Shown in pieces: positions 35,438 through 44,538 of a stretch of DNA of 64,000 bases (its first letter is position 1; every line of letters begins with the position of its first letter). The notes below the pieces were generated by a model. It was not told the origin of the DNA and made no database searches. It worked only from the letters and a program-made list of their open reading frames with translations. The stretch is from Acidisarcina polymorpha (GTDB lineage Bacteria; Acidobacteriota; Terriglobia; Terriglobales; Acidobacteriaceae), in assembly GCF_003330725.1 (NCBI RefSeq), contig NZ_CP030840.1, positions 2,914,001 through 2,978,000 of the forward strand, in the 5' to 3' direction. The translations under genes and the position numbers were made by a program.

Positions 35438-35863
35438 ATGCTGAGGGAAGAACAAAATATGCTGCTGAACACAGCGCGTGCGTTTTATGAGTTTTGGAAC
35501 ACTAACGACGCCAAAACTCTGAAATCAGTCCTCTCTCCCAAATTTCACAGACCGCGATCTGCCTCCCGGTAGGCCTCAAGGAGCTAACGGGCCTCTCTCT
35601 ATGCCAACACGCAGTTCCGAAAGGCGGTTCCAGACCTCCACTGTGAAGTCACGCAGCAGATCGTTGCCGGCGATCGTGTTGTTTCAAACCTCCGCTTTAC
35701 TGGGCATTTCACAGGCGTCTTCGGCGCGTTGCATGGCTCCGGACAAACAGTGGACTTCATTGCGACCGACATCCTCCGAATCCAGGCCGGAAAGATTACT
35801 GACAACTGGCACCTGGAAGACAACTTAACTTTTCAGCAGCAGATTGCGGCGATGAAGGACTAG
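35438..35863 (+). pseudogene. SnoaL-like (NTF2-fold) polyketide cyclase family protein, frameshifted
   Basis: The first frame gives MLREEQNMLLNTARAFYEFW then NTNDAKTLKSVLSPKFH. After two frame changes (near 35548 and 35595) the protein resumes with LYANTQFRKAVPDLHCEVTQ, DRVVSNLRFTGHFTGVFGAL, and ends ITDNWHLEDNLTFQQQIAAM. The order and motifs fit SnoaL-like ester cyclases of about 140 residues. It lies in degraded DNA without a functional neighbour. Confidence 0.75.
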
Positions 35864-36562
35864 TCTTCTTAATACCCTTGTCTCGTCAGCTGACTGGTCT
35901 CTTTGATAGGAAAATGTCGCATGGCACAGACACCTACACAGACACGCAGATTCGATCGGCAGACTACCTAAACCTGGGGGACCCCAGCGGTATGGATTAT
36001 TGATCCAGGGTCAAGGACCGGGCGCCAGTGTGTCGGCTTATCCTGGATTGCCAGCGAGAGGCTCGAGGTTCCCAACACCGCGATATGGATCAGTCTTTCT
36101 AAGTTGTTCTTTGAACTGGATGATGACTAGCGCTAGGAATGAGGGGCAGGGAAGTGCCTACTGGCGTTATGCTGGGGGGCGCGAAGATCGGCGTTCACCA
36201 CCTGCTGACGACCTCGTCCTGACAAGGGAAGACCAACCAATTTAGACAATGTCACCACCGACTACTCCTATGTAAAGGCCGGAGCGCCCCTTGAAGGCGT
36301 GCTCGGAGATTGGCTTCTAAGGGGACATATCTGGCGCGCAGCCTGGCGCTGCGGGGGTTGAGGATCACTGAGGAATTAACCTAACTTAACTCGAATCGTA
36401 GGCCATCCCTTCACGTCATGTCTGATCCAAAAGGAACACATTGCCGCGCGCTTGCGTTCCGTTTTGCACATGTCCGTCGGCGCTTGCACGACCCAAAGCC
36501 TACGACAAATAGCACCTCAAAGCTACGACAAGTAATTCAAAGCTACGACAAGTAATTCCTCA
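35864..36562. other. Intergenic, degraded DNA
   Basis: No gene recognised across 700 bases. A short tandem repeat sits at 36493-36556, listed separately. Frames are short and interrupted on both strands. Confidence 0.4.
36493..36556. repeat. Short tandem repeat of a 20-base unit
   Basis: TCAAAGCTACGACAAGTAAT occurs twice head to tail (36517-36536, 36537-36556), preceded by a diverged third copy at 36493-36512 with AAAGCCTACGACAAAT. Function unknown. Confidence 0.8.
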
Positions 36563-36797
36563 AACTACACTGCCGGACGTGAGAAGCAGATCGTTGTGCG
36601 CCAGGTCAAGTACCTGAACAACATCGTTCGCTGCGTCCGCATCCTCTCTCCGGCATCGAACTCATGCACATGATCAGCAAAGGGCAAATGATAACCGGCG
36701 GCAGCGGACAAACCCTGCACAGCAGTTCTACTCCTTGGCAGCATAAGCAACCCCCCATCGGCCTTTTGATCGTTCACCACCCTTACTGCGACAGAAC
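36563..36797 (+). mobile_element. IS6-family element remnant with internal deletion
   Basis: The plus strand encodes QIVVRQVKYLNNIV, then after a deletion ASNSCTC / GIELMHMISKGQM in the next frame, matching the end of IS6 transposases (YLNNIVEQDHR...AGIELMHMIRKGQM). The final bases TGCGACAGAAC are the inverted-repeat end. The last 80 bases recur at 42122-42201 and 46293-46374. The end abuts the stop codon of the gene at 36799. Confidence 0.8.
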
Positions 36798-36798
36798 T

Positions 36799-38130
36799 TC
36801 ACCAAATCTGGCTGGCGATCACCTGTGGAGGACCCTGCTGGCCTTCCAGAATCTCGGTGGAGAGCACAATCTCGACGTTCTTCCCCATAGTGACCTTCGC
36901 CTGCGCCAGCCAGGTTGCCAGGTATTTGTCGTTCGTAAGGAATTCTGCTGCTGCCGCAGTACCACTTTTCCCAATGCCGGCCACGATCAGCACCTGCTGC
37001 TGGATTCGTGGGTCAAAAAGGCTCGCGACGATCGCATAATCGCGCGAGTCGCTCACCGCGCTCTGGCCATTATCAAAGCTCCAACGCTGATCAGGATGCT
37101 TGCTGTCGACGATAACGCCCAGGAGGGCTCTTGGATTTTCGAAGCGGTAGCGTAGGGTAGAGGTCAGGCGGAGCGTCCACACATTATCGAAGCCGCCAAT
37201 GAGAACAACCGGGCCCCGCTGTAGTTGTTCAAAGGTAGTCTCGGATGCCCCCTGTGTTTCAAAGCTGTGGTCGCGCCTAGTGAGCAGCCTGGTCAAGTGG
37301 CTATAGCTGACAATGTCACTGACCGGCACCATCTCGGAACGAATCATCGAAGACAGCATATTTTGCTTGTCTTCGGAACCGTAGGCCACGTGCAGCGCCG
37401 GTGAGAGATCGTTGCCGCTTGAATCGAGCGAGTGAACACCGATCACGATCAACGCCGGGCCATCGGCAGCCAGGATCGGCTTCCAGAAGTAATCAATTCC
37501 CTTTTCCCCCGGATAATCCGGCTGCTGGCGGAAGATAAAGCCCGCCCCGGCAATCAGTATTCCCAAAATCAAAATAGCCATCGCGGCGTGCAGGCTCAGA
37601 CTAGGCTTTTGAGTCAGGTGAGCCGGGAGAGAGTCAGAGGCATCCAAGGTCGGCTCATCGCTCGGCACCCCCGAAGAGGGATCCAACACCCGGTCGGAGA
37701 TTTCAGCGGGAGCATCTTCCACATCCGCCGGAAGCACCTCGGTGGGGCTCTCGGGCAGGAGAAATTGCGGTACGTAAGATCCGATCGGCAGTTCGATCCT
37801 CAGCTCATGCCGATGTCCGGCGGCTTGATAATACTGGGCAATGCGTTTTCGGATTTCCCCCGCCGTGACGCGCACCACTGGGTCGGCGCTCGTATCGTAG
37901 TCGTTCAGGCGTCCAAAAACTTCAATCCCCAAAGTTCGCTCTTTGAGCAGGTCAGTTCGCCCAGCCAGCGTATGTTCCACCGCAAACTTGAGCAGATTTG
38001 GATAGCGCTTACTGTTACGAAAATGAGGGCTGCCGATAATCCGCTCCAGCTGCTTAAGTACCTCGATTCGGTTCGGCTCCTCCGGTTGATGGTCGGCTTT
38101 CGATAATAGGGGCGCAGCAAGAGTCGCCAT
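36799..38130 (-). CDS. Membrane-anchored regulator sharing the N-terminal domain of the protein at 4174
   Basis: 443 residues. Residues 20-125 (LERIIGSPHFRNSKRYPNLL, LGIEVFGRLNDYDTSADPVV, RVTAGEIRKRIAQYY) are the same domain as at the start of the 4174-5979 protein. A linker leads to one membrane helix (about 185-205, AAMAILILGILIAGAGFIF). The outer domain (about 215-440) contains GPVVLIGGFDNVWTLRLTST and VAGIGKSGTAAAAEFLTN, a pattern seen in acidobacterial proteins next to TonB receptors. It is divergent from the TonB receptor gene, so it may sense a ligand outside and control that gene (inference). The stop codon touches an IS6 remnant, so the last residues could be altered. Confidence 0.75.
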   Translation of the reverse strand: MATLAAPLLSKADHQPEEPNRIEVLKQLERIIGSPHFRNSKRYPNLLKFAVEHTLAGRTDLLKERTLGIEVFGRLNDYDTSADPVVRVTAGEIRKRIAQYYQAAGHRHELRIELPIGSYVPQFLLPESPTEVLPADVEDAPAEISDRVLDPSSGVPSDEPTLDASDSLPAHLTQKPSLSLHAAMAILILGILIAGAGFIFRQQPDYPGEKGIDYFWKPILAADGPALIVIGVHSLDSSGNDLSPALHVAYGSEDKQNMLSSMIRSEMVPVSDIVSYSHLTRLLTRRDHSFETQGASETTFEQLQRGPVVLIGGFDNVWTLRLTSTLRYRFENPRALLGVIVDSKHPDQRWSFDNGQSAVSDSRDYAIVASLFDPRIQQQVLIVAGIGKSGTAAAAEFLTNDKYLATWLAQAKVTMGKNVEIVLSTEILEGQQGPPQVIASQIW

Positions 38131-38541
38131 GGGTTATAGGCTACCGATAGATTTGGGGCCTTGTGACCCTCCTTTAGGTGGAGGTTTCTTCAGGCCACCC
38201 GGAGAGATCTTCGCTCGATAGTTCGGATTCGGTTTCACTTGGCGTTCCTCACCCATTCTAAGCTTAGAGGTCGCGCGCGCCATATTGGTCTGGTGGGGTA
38301 CTATACGTGACCGGATACGAAGCATAAACCATATTAACCTTAATAATTTAGGACGATACCTCTCTATGCTACCGTATGCGTCTTGCCAGCATCGCAGCCT
38401 AACCCCAAGGATTGCCCGACTGTTCCCCTCACTCACCACCTTTAGTTGAGTGAAAGAGGCAGCCATGTACAAGCGAATCAATGAGAAGGCAAGTCTTGGC
38501 GTATATCACTCAATTGTTCTTTCTTTAGGAGGACCACCATC
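38131..38541. other. Divergent promoter region of regulator and TonB-receptor genes
   Basis: 411 bases upstream of both the membrane-anchored regulator (minus) and the receptor (plus). A strong AGGAGGA at 38527-38533 serves the receptor start. A 26-codon open frame fills the last 80 bases, listed separately. No clear operator was picked out. Confidence 0.5.
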
Positions 38542-38545
38542 ATGA
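38465..38545 (+). CDS. Possible 26-residue leader peptide overlapping the TonB-receptor start
   Basis: ATG 38465, preceded by AAAGAGG, opens a frame MYKRINEKASLGVYHSIVLS followed by LGGPPS and a TGA that overlaps the receptor's ATG (ATGA arrangement). The overlap would couple translation of the two frames. No relatives known; it may be chance, as the frame has to cross the receptor's ribosome site. Confidence 0.3.
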   Translation: MYKRINEKASLGVYHSIVLSLGGPPS

Positions 38546-41500
38546 TGTATTTCATTAGACGCGCGAACTCGCGTCCAGGAGACGATCGGCCCCGTCGGTC
38601 ATTCTTCGCCCGTGCACTCAGCTTCATGCTGCTGGCATTTTCGTTCACCTTGTCCGCATCGGCTCAACTCACCACCGCAGATATTCTCGGTACCGTATCT
38701 GACGCCTCTGGGGCGGTCATTCCCGGCGCCGACGTAAAACTGACGAATCTGGGGACTAACGAGACCCATAGCGCCGTGACAAATGACACCGGCGACTATG
38801 TCTTCACACTTCTTCCCGTTGGTCACTATTCAATCTCCGTGAAGGCAAAGGGTTTCCAGGAGTCGATTGCCAAGGACCTCTCCGTAGAAGCTGGTGATCG
38901 CGCCCGCGCCGATATCCACGTGCAACTCGGGTCGGAGTCAACCGTCGTCGAAGTCACAGCCCAGACCCCCCTTCTCCAGGCCGACAGCGCTACCGTCAGC
39001 TCGACGGTAACTGCAAAAGCGGTTCAGGATCTTCCCTTGAATGGCCGCAACTTCGTCCAGTTGGTCCAACTGGTTCCCGGTGCGAATGAGGGACCTGGCA
39101 ATGGATTGAGCAGCGGCGGACGTCCTGACGACCGTCGGACCAATGCGGCCGGTATCTCGGTGAACGGGCAGGACGACACCCTCAATAATTGGGTGGTCGA
39201 CGGAATCGACGACAACGAACGGATCATCGGCTCGATCGGCGTCAAGCCGAACGTCGAAGGCATCCAGGAAATCACCGTTCAGACCAACAGCTACGCAGCC
39301 GAGGCTGGCCGCACGGCAGGAGGGGTCATCAATATCGTCACCCGCTCTGGGACGAACCAGTTCCATGGCTCGGTCTACGAATATTTCCGCAACGACATCT
39401 TCGACGGCCGCAACTACTTCCAGTCCACCGGCAGAAAGCCCGAACTGCGGCAAAATCAGTACGGCGCAAGCATCGGCGGACCCATCTTCCGCGATCGCAC
39501 CTTCTTCTACTTCGATTTCGAAGGATTGCGCCAGGTGTCGGGCGTGACCGACACCGGCACCGTCCCCACCATGGGGGAATATGACGCCATCAACAGTATC
39601 GGCGGAAGCACGCCGCAAAGCCTTCTGTCAGTAGCAAACGGCACTGCTGGCCTGCCCATCGATCCAATCGCGCTGAACTACCTCAAGCTCTTCCCAGCAC
39701 CGACCAATGGCAATCTTACCAACAACTTCACCATCAGCCCCAACAAGACCCAGAACGGCTTTACATATGACGGGCGCGTCGACCACCGCTTTAATGACAA
39801 GAACCTGTTCTTTGGTCGCTACGCGTATAACAAGGTTGATACCTTCACGCCTCCCAACTTCGGCATCGTGAATGGACTCGAGATCAGCGGCGGTCGCTAC
39901 AACTTCGATGGTCCTGCGACAGATGTTGCCCAGCAATACGCCTTTGGCTACACTCACTTCTTCAATCAGAGCCTCGTGCTCGATCTGCGGGCCGCATACA
40001 CCCGCATCAACAACCTCTCTTTGCCCCTGAACTATGGGCTCAACGCTGATCAAACCATCGGCTTCCCGGCGGGAATGACCTCCTTCAGCCCCTTTGCCAA
40101 CTCCCTTACTCCGATCTCTATTGGGCCGTTCGGCGATATCGGCGATGGCGCATACGTGCCGCTGCAGGACATCGATGGTACCTTCCAGTACGCTGGTACG
40201 GTCAGCTGGACCAAGGGAAACCACAACTTCAAGTTCGGCGCCAGCCTGATCCGCCGCCAGGCGCGGAACGTTCAAAGCGCCTCGGCAGTCGGAGCCTACA
40301 GCTTCAACTTGCCCACTGACAGCAACGCCGATCAGCTCACGCAGCAGAACAACCAGCTCGCCTCGACTTTGGTTGGAGCTTACAACAGCGAGACTCGCAA
40401 CTTTAACCTTTCCCCGCCCGACTATCGCAGCTGGGAACCGAGCGGATTCGCCCAGGATAGCTGGAAGATAAACCCGAAGTTGACCTTGCTCTACGGTCTA
40501 CGCTATGACGTCTTCACGCCATTCACCGAAGCTCATGACCACATCTCCAACTTCGACTTTCCCGAAGCTCTCGGACTCACCGCTGCCAACATCGGCGATG
40601 CGTTGAAGGTCGCTGGAGTGAACGGAGTCGATAAGCAGGTCAACATCCCAACGGATTATTCCAATGTCGCCCCACGGCTTGGATTCTCATACTCTCTTAT
40701 GCCCGGCACCATCCTTCGTGGCGGCTACGGACTGAGCTTCTTCCCCGGCAACTACACCTCCAACGCCGACCTGAAGAATGCTCCGTTCACCTCGATCTTC
40801 AGCCCGTCCTGCCAGTCCGACCTCGCAGTTGCCATTGAAGAAGGTCAAAACGGCGGCGCGCCTCTCCCGGGTCAAAATCCGGCCTGCTCGACTATCGGCG
40901 CGCCCGGTGTCCTGAACGAAGGCCTGCCAACGCCTACCGCGCCAAATCTCACGGCGCTGAATACCGTCACCGGATTGAGCTTTGTGGCAGAGGCCCCGCA
41001 TTTCAAGTCGGCCCTCATTCAACAGTTCAATCTGCAGGTGGAGCAGCAGATCGGTCCCAACGTCTTCACCATTGGCTATGTGGGCAACATCGGTCAGCAC
41101 CTGCCTGAATCCATCAACAACATCAACCAGGCTTTGCCCTACAACCCTCTCGCCCCACTTGGCAGTGCAGCAAATCCAGTCGGCGGAGCCCGCCCTCTGA
41201 ATGCGCAGCTCCCGAATCTAGGCGGAGTGAGCTACATCAACAGCGGCGGCATCTCCAACTACAGCGCCTTGCAGACCTCCTTCCAGCGCCGTTTCACCAA
41301 GGGCCTGGCCTTCGACGCCAACTACACCTGGGGTAAGGCGCTCAGCGACATCACTGGCTTCTCCCAACAGGGCAGCAACCAGGGTTGGAGCAACGCCAAT
41401 CCTCTCAACATCCGTGGCATCGAATATGGTGTTGCGGAAAACGACATCCAGAACCGCTTTGCCATCGGTCTGAATTACGAAATTCAGTATGGCAGAGAGT

Positions 41501-42024
41501 TCACCGGCATCAAGAAAACCGCCTTCTCCGGATGGCAGATCAACCTGATCTCCGCCTGGCAAAGCGGCAAACCCTTCACCGTCATCAACAGCGGCGCCGG
41601 GGTGGACAATCCTGAAGGCTTGGGCTACAGCAATCGCGCCACCCCGCAAAACAGCGGCGGTAACGATCGCCCTGACCAGCTTGGCGACGCGCGACTCGGC
41701 AACCGCAGCATCAACCACTGGTTCGACACCACCAAATTCGCCCCGCAGCCTCTGGGGACGATCGGTACCGCGCAGCGCAACTCGCTCTTCGGACCCGAGT
41801 ATCGCCACGTGGATCTCTCCCTGTTCAAAACTTTTCCCGTCACGGAGCGTGTGAACCTGCAGTTCCGAGTCGAAAGCTTCAACATTGCCAACACGCCGAA
41901 CTTCTATTTGCAGAACGGCCAGCCAGGCGACTCCTTCGGAAACGCAGGTTTCGGAACGATCTCCCAGACCGACCCGAACTACACACCGCGTGAATTTCAG
42001 TTCGCGCTGAAGGCGCAATTCTGA
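38542..42024 (+). CDS. Oar-like TonB-dependent outer-membrane receptor with carboxypeptidase-regulatory-like domain
   Basis: 1160 residues. The signal peptide (RALSFMLLAFSFTLSASAQ, about 24-42) is followed by a carboxypeptidase-regulatory-like beta-sandwich (ILGTVSDASGAVIPGADVKL, about 48-130), the plug (about 140-260, LPLNGRNFVQLVQLVPGANE, GGVINIVTRSGTNQFHGSVY) and a large beta-barrel ending in REFQFALKAQF with the terminal Phe expected for outer-membrane insertion. These receptors take up large ligands such as glycans or peptides and are a hallmark of Acidobacteriota. AGGAGGA lies eight bases before the first of two adjacent ATGs. A divergent membrane regulator lies upstream; a secreted lectin-propeller and an asparaginase-like gene follow. 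Confidence 0.93.
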   Translation: MMYFIRRANSRPGDDRPRRSFFARALSFMLLAFSFTLSASAQLTTADILGTVSDASGAVIPGADVKLTNLGTNETHSAVTNDTGDYVFTLLPVGHYSISVKAKGFQESIAKDLSVEAGDRARADIHVQLGSESTVVEVTAQTPLLQADSATVSSTVTAKAVQDLPLNGRNFVQLVQLVPGANEGPGNGLSSGGRPDDRRTNAAGISVNGQDDTLNNWVVDGIDDNERIIGSIGVKPNVEGIQEITVQTNSYAAEAGRTAGGVINIVTRSGTNQFHGSVYEYFRNDIFDGRNYFQSTGRKPELRQNQYGASIGGPIFRDRTFFYFDFEGLRQVSGVTDTGTVPTMGEYDAINSIGGSTPQSLLSVANGTAGLPIDPIALNYLKLFPAPTNGNLTNNFTISPNKTQNGFTYDGRVDHRFNDKNLFFGRYAYNKVDTFTPPNFGIVNGLEISGGRYNFDGPATDVAQQYAFGYTHFFNQSLVLDLRAAYTRINNLSLPLNYGLNADQTIGFPAGMTSFSPFANSLTPISIGPFGDIGDGAYVPLQDIDGTFQYAGTVSWTKGNHNFKFGASLIRRQARNVQSASAVGAYSFNLPTDSNADQLTQQNNQLASTLVGAYNSETRNFNLSPPDYRSWEPSGFAQDSWKINPKLTLLYGLRYDVFTPFTEAHDHISNFDFPEALGLTAANIGDALKVAGVNGVDKQVNIPTDYSNVAPRLGFSYSLMPGTILRGGYGLSFFPGNYTSNADLKNAPFTSIFSPSCQSDLAVAIEEGQNGGAPLPGQNPACSTIGAPGVLNEGLPTPTAPNLTALNTVTGLSFVAEAPHFKSALIQQFNLQVEQQIGPNVFTIGYVGNIGQHLPESINNINQALPYNPLAPLGSAANPVGGARPLNAQLPNLGGVSYINSGGISNYSALQTSFQRRFTKGLAFDANYTWGKALSDITGFSQQGSNQGWSNANPLNIRGIEYGVAENDIQNRFAIGLNYEIQYGREFTGIKKTAFSGWQINLISAWQSGKPFTVINSGAGVDNPEGLGYSNRATPQNSGGNDRPDQLGDARLGNRSINHWFDTTKFAPQPLGTIGTAQRNSLFGPEYRHVDLSLFKTFPVTERVNLQFRVESFNIANTPNFYLQNGQPGDSFGNAGFGTISQTDPNYTPREFQFALKAQF

Positions 42025-42500
42025 CATTGAAATGACGGGCTCAGCGGCGAGTTGAAGTTAGGTCGCCGGATGAGCCCGCACAGGCGTCCGATCGAGGTAG
42101 CTTTGGCAACCTCATTTCTTGGGTTCTGTCGCAATAAGGATGTATGAACGGTGAAAGGCCGATAGGATCGGGTTGCTTATGCTTCCAAGGAGTAGAACTG
42201 CACTCAAATGGCGGAATTTTGCTCTTCGGCCTCATTTACTGCACTTAAAGACCGGAATTCGAAATGGCTTATGTACTTTAATCCCGAACGAAAGAACGTG
42301 CAGCGGAACGGTGAAGAGCGTAAACGACTGCGTTTGTGATGTCGCCGATGTCAACAGTGTGAAGATTTCCGTGGCCAACAAGGAGTAAGAAAGAAGATGT
42401 ACCATTCACAGGGCGGATCTAGACACCACCTGAACCGCCGTATGTGGCTGCCATTCTGGTTGTCAAGCATATGCAGGTAACGAAAACCATTGGGGGCTCT
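42025..42500. other. Intergenic with IS6-type terminal fragment (42122-42201)
   Basis: Bases 42122-42201, starting GGTTCTGTCGCAATAAGG and ending AGTAGAACTGC, repeat the IS6-derived end seen at 36718-36797 (inverted) and 46293-46374. The rest is presumably the leader of the propeller gene. No other gene is seen. Confidence 0.7.
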
Positions 42501-44471
42501 ATGAGTGGCTTCATCAAATCTACCTGTCAAAATGTCGTCATAACGATTCATGTCTTGATGGTTTTGGCTTGTTTCGGCAATATGGGCCACGCTCAGAACA
42601 GCGTGTTGACACAGCATAATGACAATCTTCGCGACGGCGTGAATGCCACGGAGAGCGTCCTGACCCCCTCGAATGTCAATGCCAATCAGTTTGGACTGCT
42701 GTTCAAGCTAGGGGTAGATGACCAGGTGTACGCACAGCCGCTGGTGGACGACAGCGTTAGCGTTAATGGCGCCACGCACAGCGTGGTCTACATCGCGACG
42801 ACCAACAACAGCGTATACGCCTTCGATGCCAATACGGGCGCTCCTTACTGGCATGTAAACCTGGGCACTGCCTTGAAGGTCAGCGATATTGGGTTTGGCT
42901 GTACGGATGTTCTGAACACGACAGGCATCATGAGTACACCGGTGATCAATCCGAGCAACAACACGATGTACGTGGTGGCCGAGACCTACATCAATGGTAC
43001 GGCCGCGCATAAGTTGCATGCACTTAGCCTGTCCACCGGTGCCGAACAGTCGGGTAGCCCAGTACAGATTCAGGCCAGCGGTTTTAGCTCCGAGGACGCG
43101 CTGCAGCGTCCTGGACTTTTGCTGGCCAACGGAAACATCTACTTCTCATTTGCCTCTCATTGCGATCACGGGTCATGGAAAGGCTTTACTTTTGCTTACA
43201 ACGCGGCCTCTCTGGCACAAGTGGGCGTCTTCGACCCGTCGCCCGACGACAACGGCGCTGGCATTTGGCAATCTGGCAATGGCGATGCGGCGGATTCTGC
43301 CGGATACGTCTACTGGGTGACGGGGAACGGCACCTGGGATGGTGTCAACGATTTTAGCGAGAGCATGATGAAGGGAACACCGAACCTCGGCCTTGCGGAT
43401 TGGTATACGCCCACCAACCCAGCCGGCCTCGACAGCGGGGACATCGACTTGACCTCTTCCGGCCCGCTGCTGCTCGCCAACACGAGCCTAATGATCGCTG
43501 GAGGCAAGCAGGGCGTGCTAAACCTGGTGAATACGGGGAATATGGGCCATCTTGGAGGAGCGGTACAAACCTGGTCGGCCAACAACTCCCACCTTCACTC
43601 GCTGGTGTACTTCAATTCCAATCTCTATGTTTGGGGTCAGGCTGATTATCTGAAAGTTTTTCACTTTAACGGCTCTACATTCGGCATCACTCCAACGTAT
43701 ACCGGGCCGGTTCAAGCGATCGGGCACCCCGGAGGTACACTGTCCATCTCCGCGAATGGCACGTCGAACGGCATCTTGTGGGCGGCAACCAATATGGCCG
43801 GGCCGAGCAGCCCAGACGCGTGGCACTCAACGCAGCCTGGCATCCTCTACGCCTACAGCCTGCCGAACATGACGCAACTATGGACCAACCAGCAGAATGC
43901 GACACGGGATACCTGCAACAACTACGCAAAGTTCACACCGCCAACCATCGTCAATGGCAAAGTTTACCTGGCCAGCTTCGGGACCGCACAGACGAGCAGC
44001 GGACAAGTGTGTGTTTATGGCGCTATCGCTTCTACTAGTCTGATCGCGGACGGCACCTACGTCATCACCAGCGTTCACAGCGGACAAGCCATTGATGATC
44101 CCGCATCTTCGAAGACCAATGGCACGATCATGACCCAGTACACGGTCAATAACGGCACGAACCAACAGTGGACGCTGCACAACTTGGGCAACAATGTCGT
44201 CACTCTGACCAACGTAGCGAGCGGTGAGTTGCTGGATGTCGTGGGGAACTCGACAGCCAATAGCGCCCTTGTCGATCAATGGCCCGCGAACGGCCAAACT
44301 AACCAACAGTGGAATGTCGTTTCCGTGGGTGGAGGCTCCTACGAATTGACTAGCGTCCACAGCGGCGAGGCCCTGGACGTGGATGGTGGGGGAACCACCA
44401 TGGGCGAGAAACTTGACCAATTTCCGTACCAGGGTAAGCCGTGGCAACAGTGGAAGTTCACCTCCAAGTAG
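42501..44471 (+). CDS. Secreted beta-propeller protein with C-terminal ricin-type lectin domain
   Basis: 656 residues from ATG 42501, chosen because it gives a standard signal peptide (VVITIHVLMVLACFGNMGHA); the frame is open upstream to 42444. Residues about 45-510 form a PQQ-like propeller, with VYIATTNNSVYAFDANTGAP and later blades such as GILYAYSLPNMTQLW. Residues about 520-656 are a ricin-type beta-trefoil with three QxW repeats: NQQWTL, NQQWNV and QQWKF. The lectin part should bind sugars such as galactose or GlcNAc. Being secreted and downstream of a TonB receptor, it may present or process a glycan ligand. The PQQ-binding residues cannot be judged. Confidence 0.85.
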   Translation: MSGFIKSTCQNVVITIHVLMVLACFGNMGHAQNSVLTQHNDNLRDGVNATESVLTPSNVNANQFGLLFKLGVDDQVYAQPLVDDSVSVNGATHSVVYIATTNNSVYAFDANTGAPYWHVNLGTALKVSDIGFGCTDVLNTTGIMSTPVINPSNNTMYVVAETYINGTAAHKLHALSLSTGAEQSGSPVQIQASGFSSEDALQRPGLLLANGNIYFSFASHCDHGSWKGFTFAYNAASLAQVGVFDPSPDDNGAGIWQSGNGDAADSAGYVYWVTGNGTWDGVNDFSESMMKGTPNLGLADWYTPTNPAGLDSGDIDLTSSGPLLLANTSLMIAGGKQGVLNLVNTGNMGHLGGAVQTWSANNSHLHSLVYFNSNLYVWGQADYLKVFHFNGSTFGITPTYTGPVQAIGHPGGTLSISANGTSNGILWAATNMAGPSSPDAWHSTQPGILYAYSLPNMTQLWTNQQNATRDTCNNYAKFTPPTIVNGKVYLASFGTAQTSSGQVCVYGAIASTSLIADGTYVITSVHSGQAIDDPASSKTNGTIMTQYTVNNGTNQQWTLHNLGNNVVTLTNVASGELLDVVGNSTANSALVDQWPANGQTNQQWNVVSVGGGSYELTSVHSGEALDVDGGGTTMGEKLDQFPYQGKPWQQWKFTSK

Positions 44472-44538
44472 ACCCAATGACGCGGGTCGGCAAGTCCGTC
44501 GATCCGCGTTGTAAATTCTTTTTCCAGGGAAATCGTTA

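Noticed and set aside
38599-42027. Long open frames antisense to the TonB receptor (up to 269 codons)
   Set aside because: They mirror the GC-rich codon pattern of the receptor gene, have no ribosome sites or family motifs, and overlap a well-supported gene.
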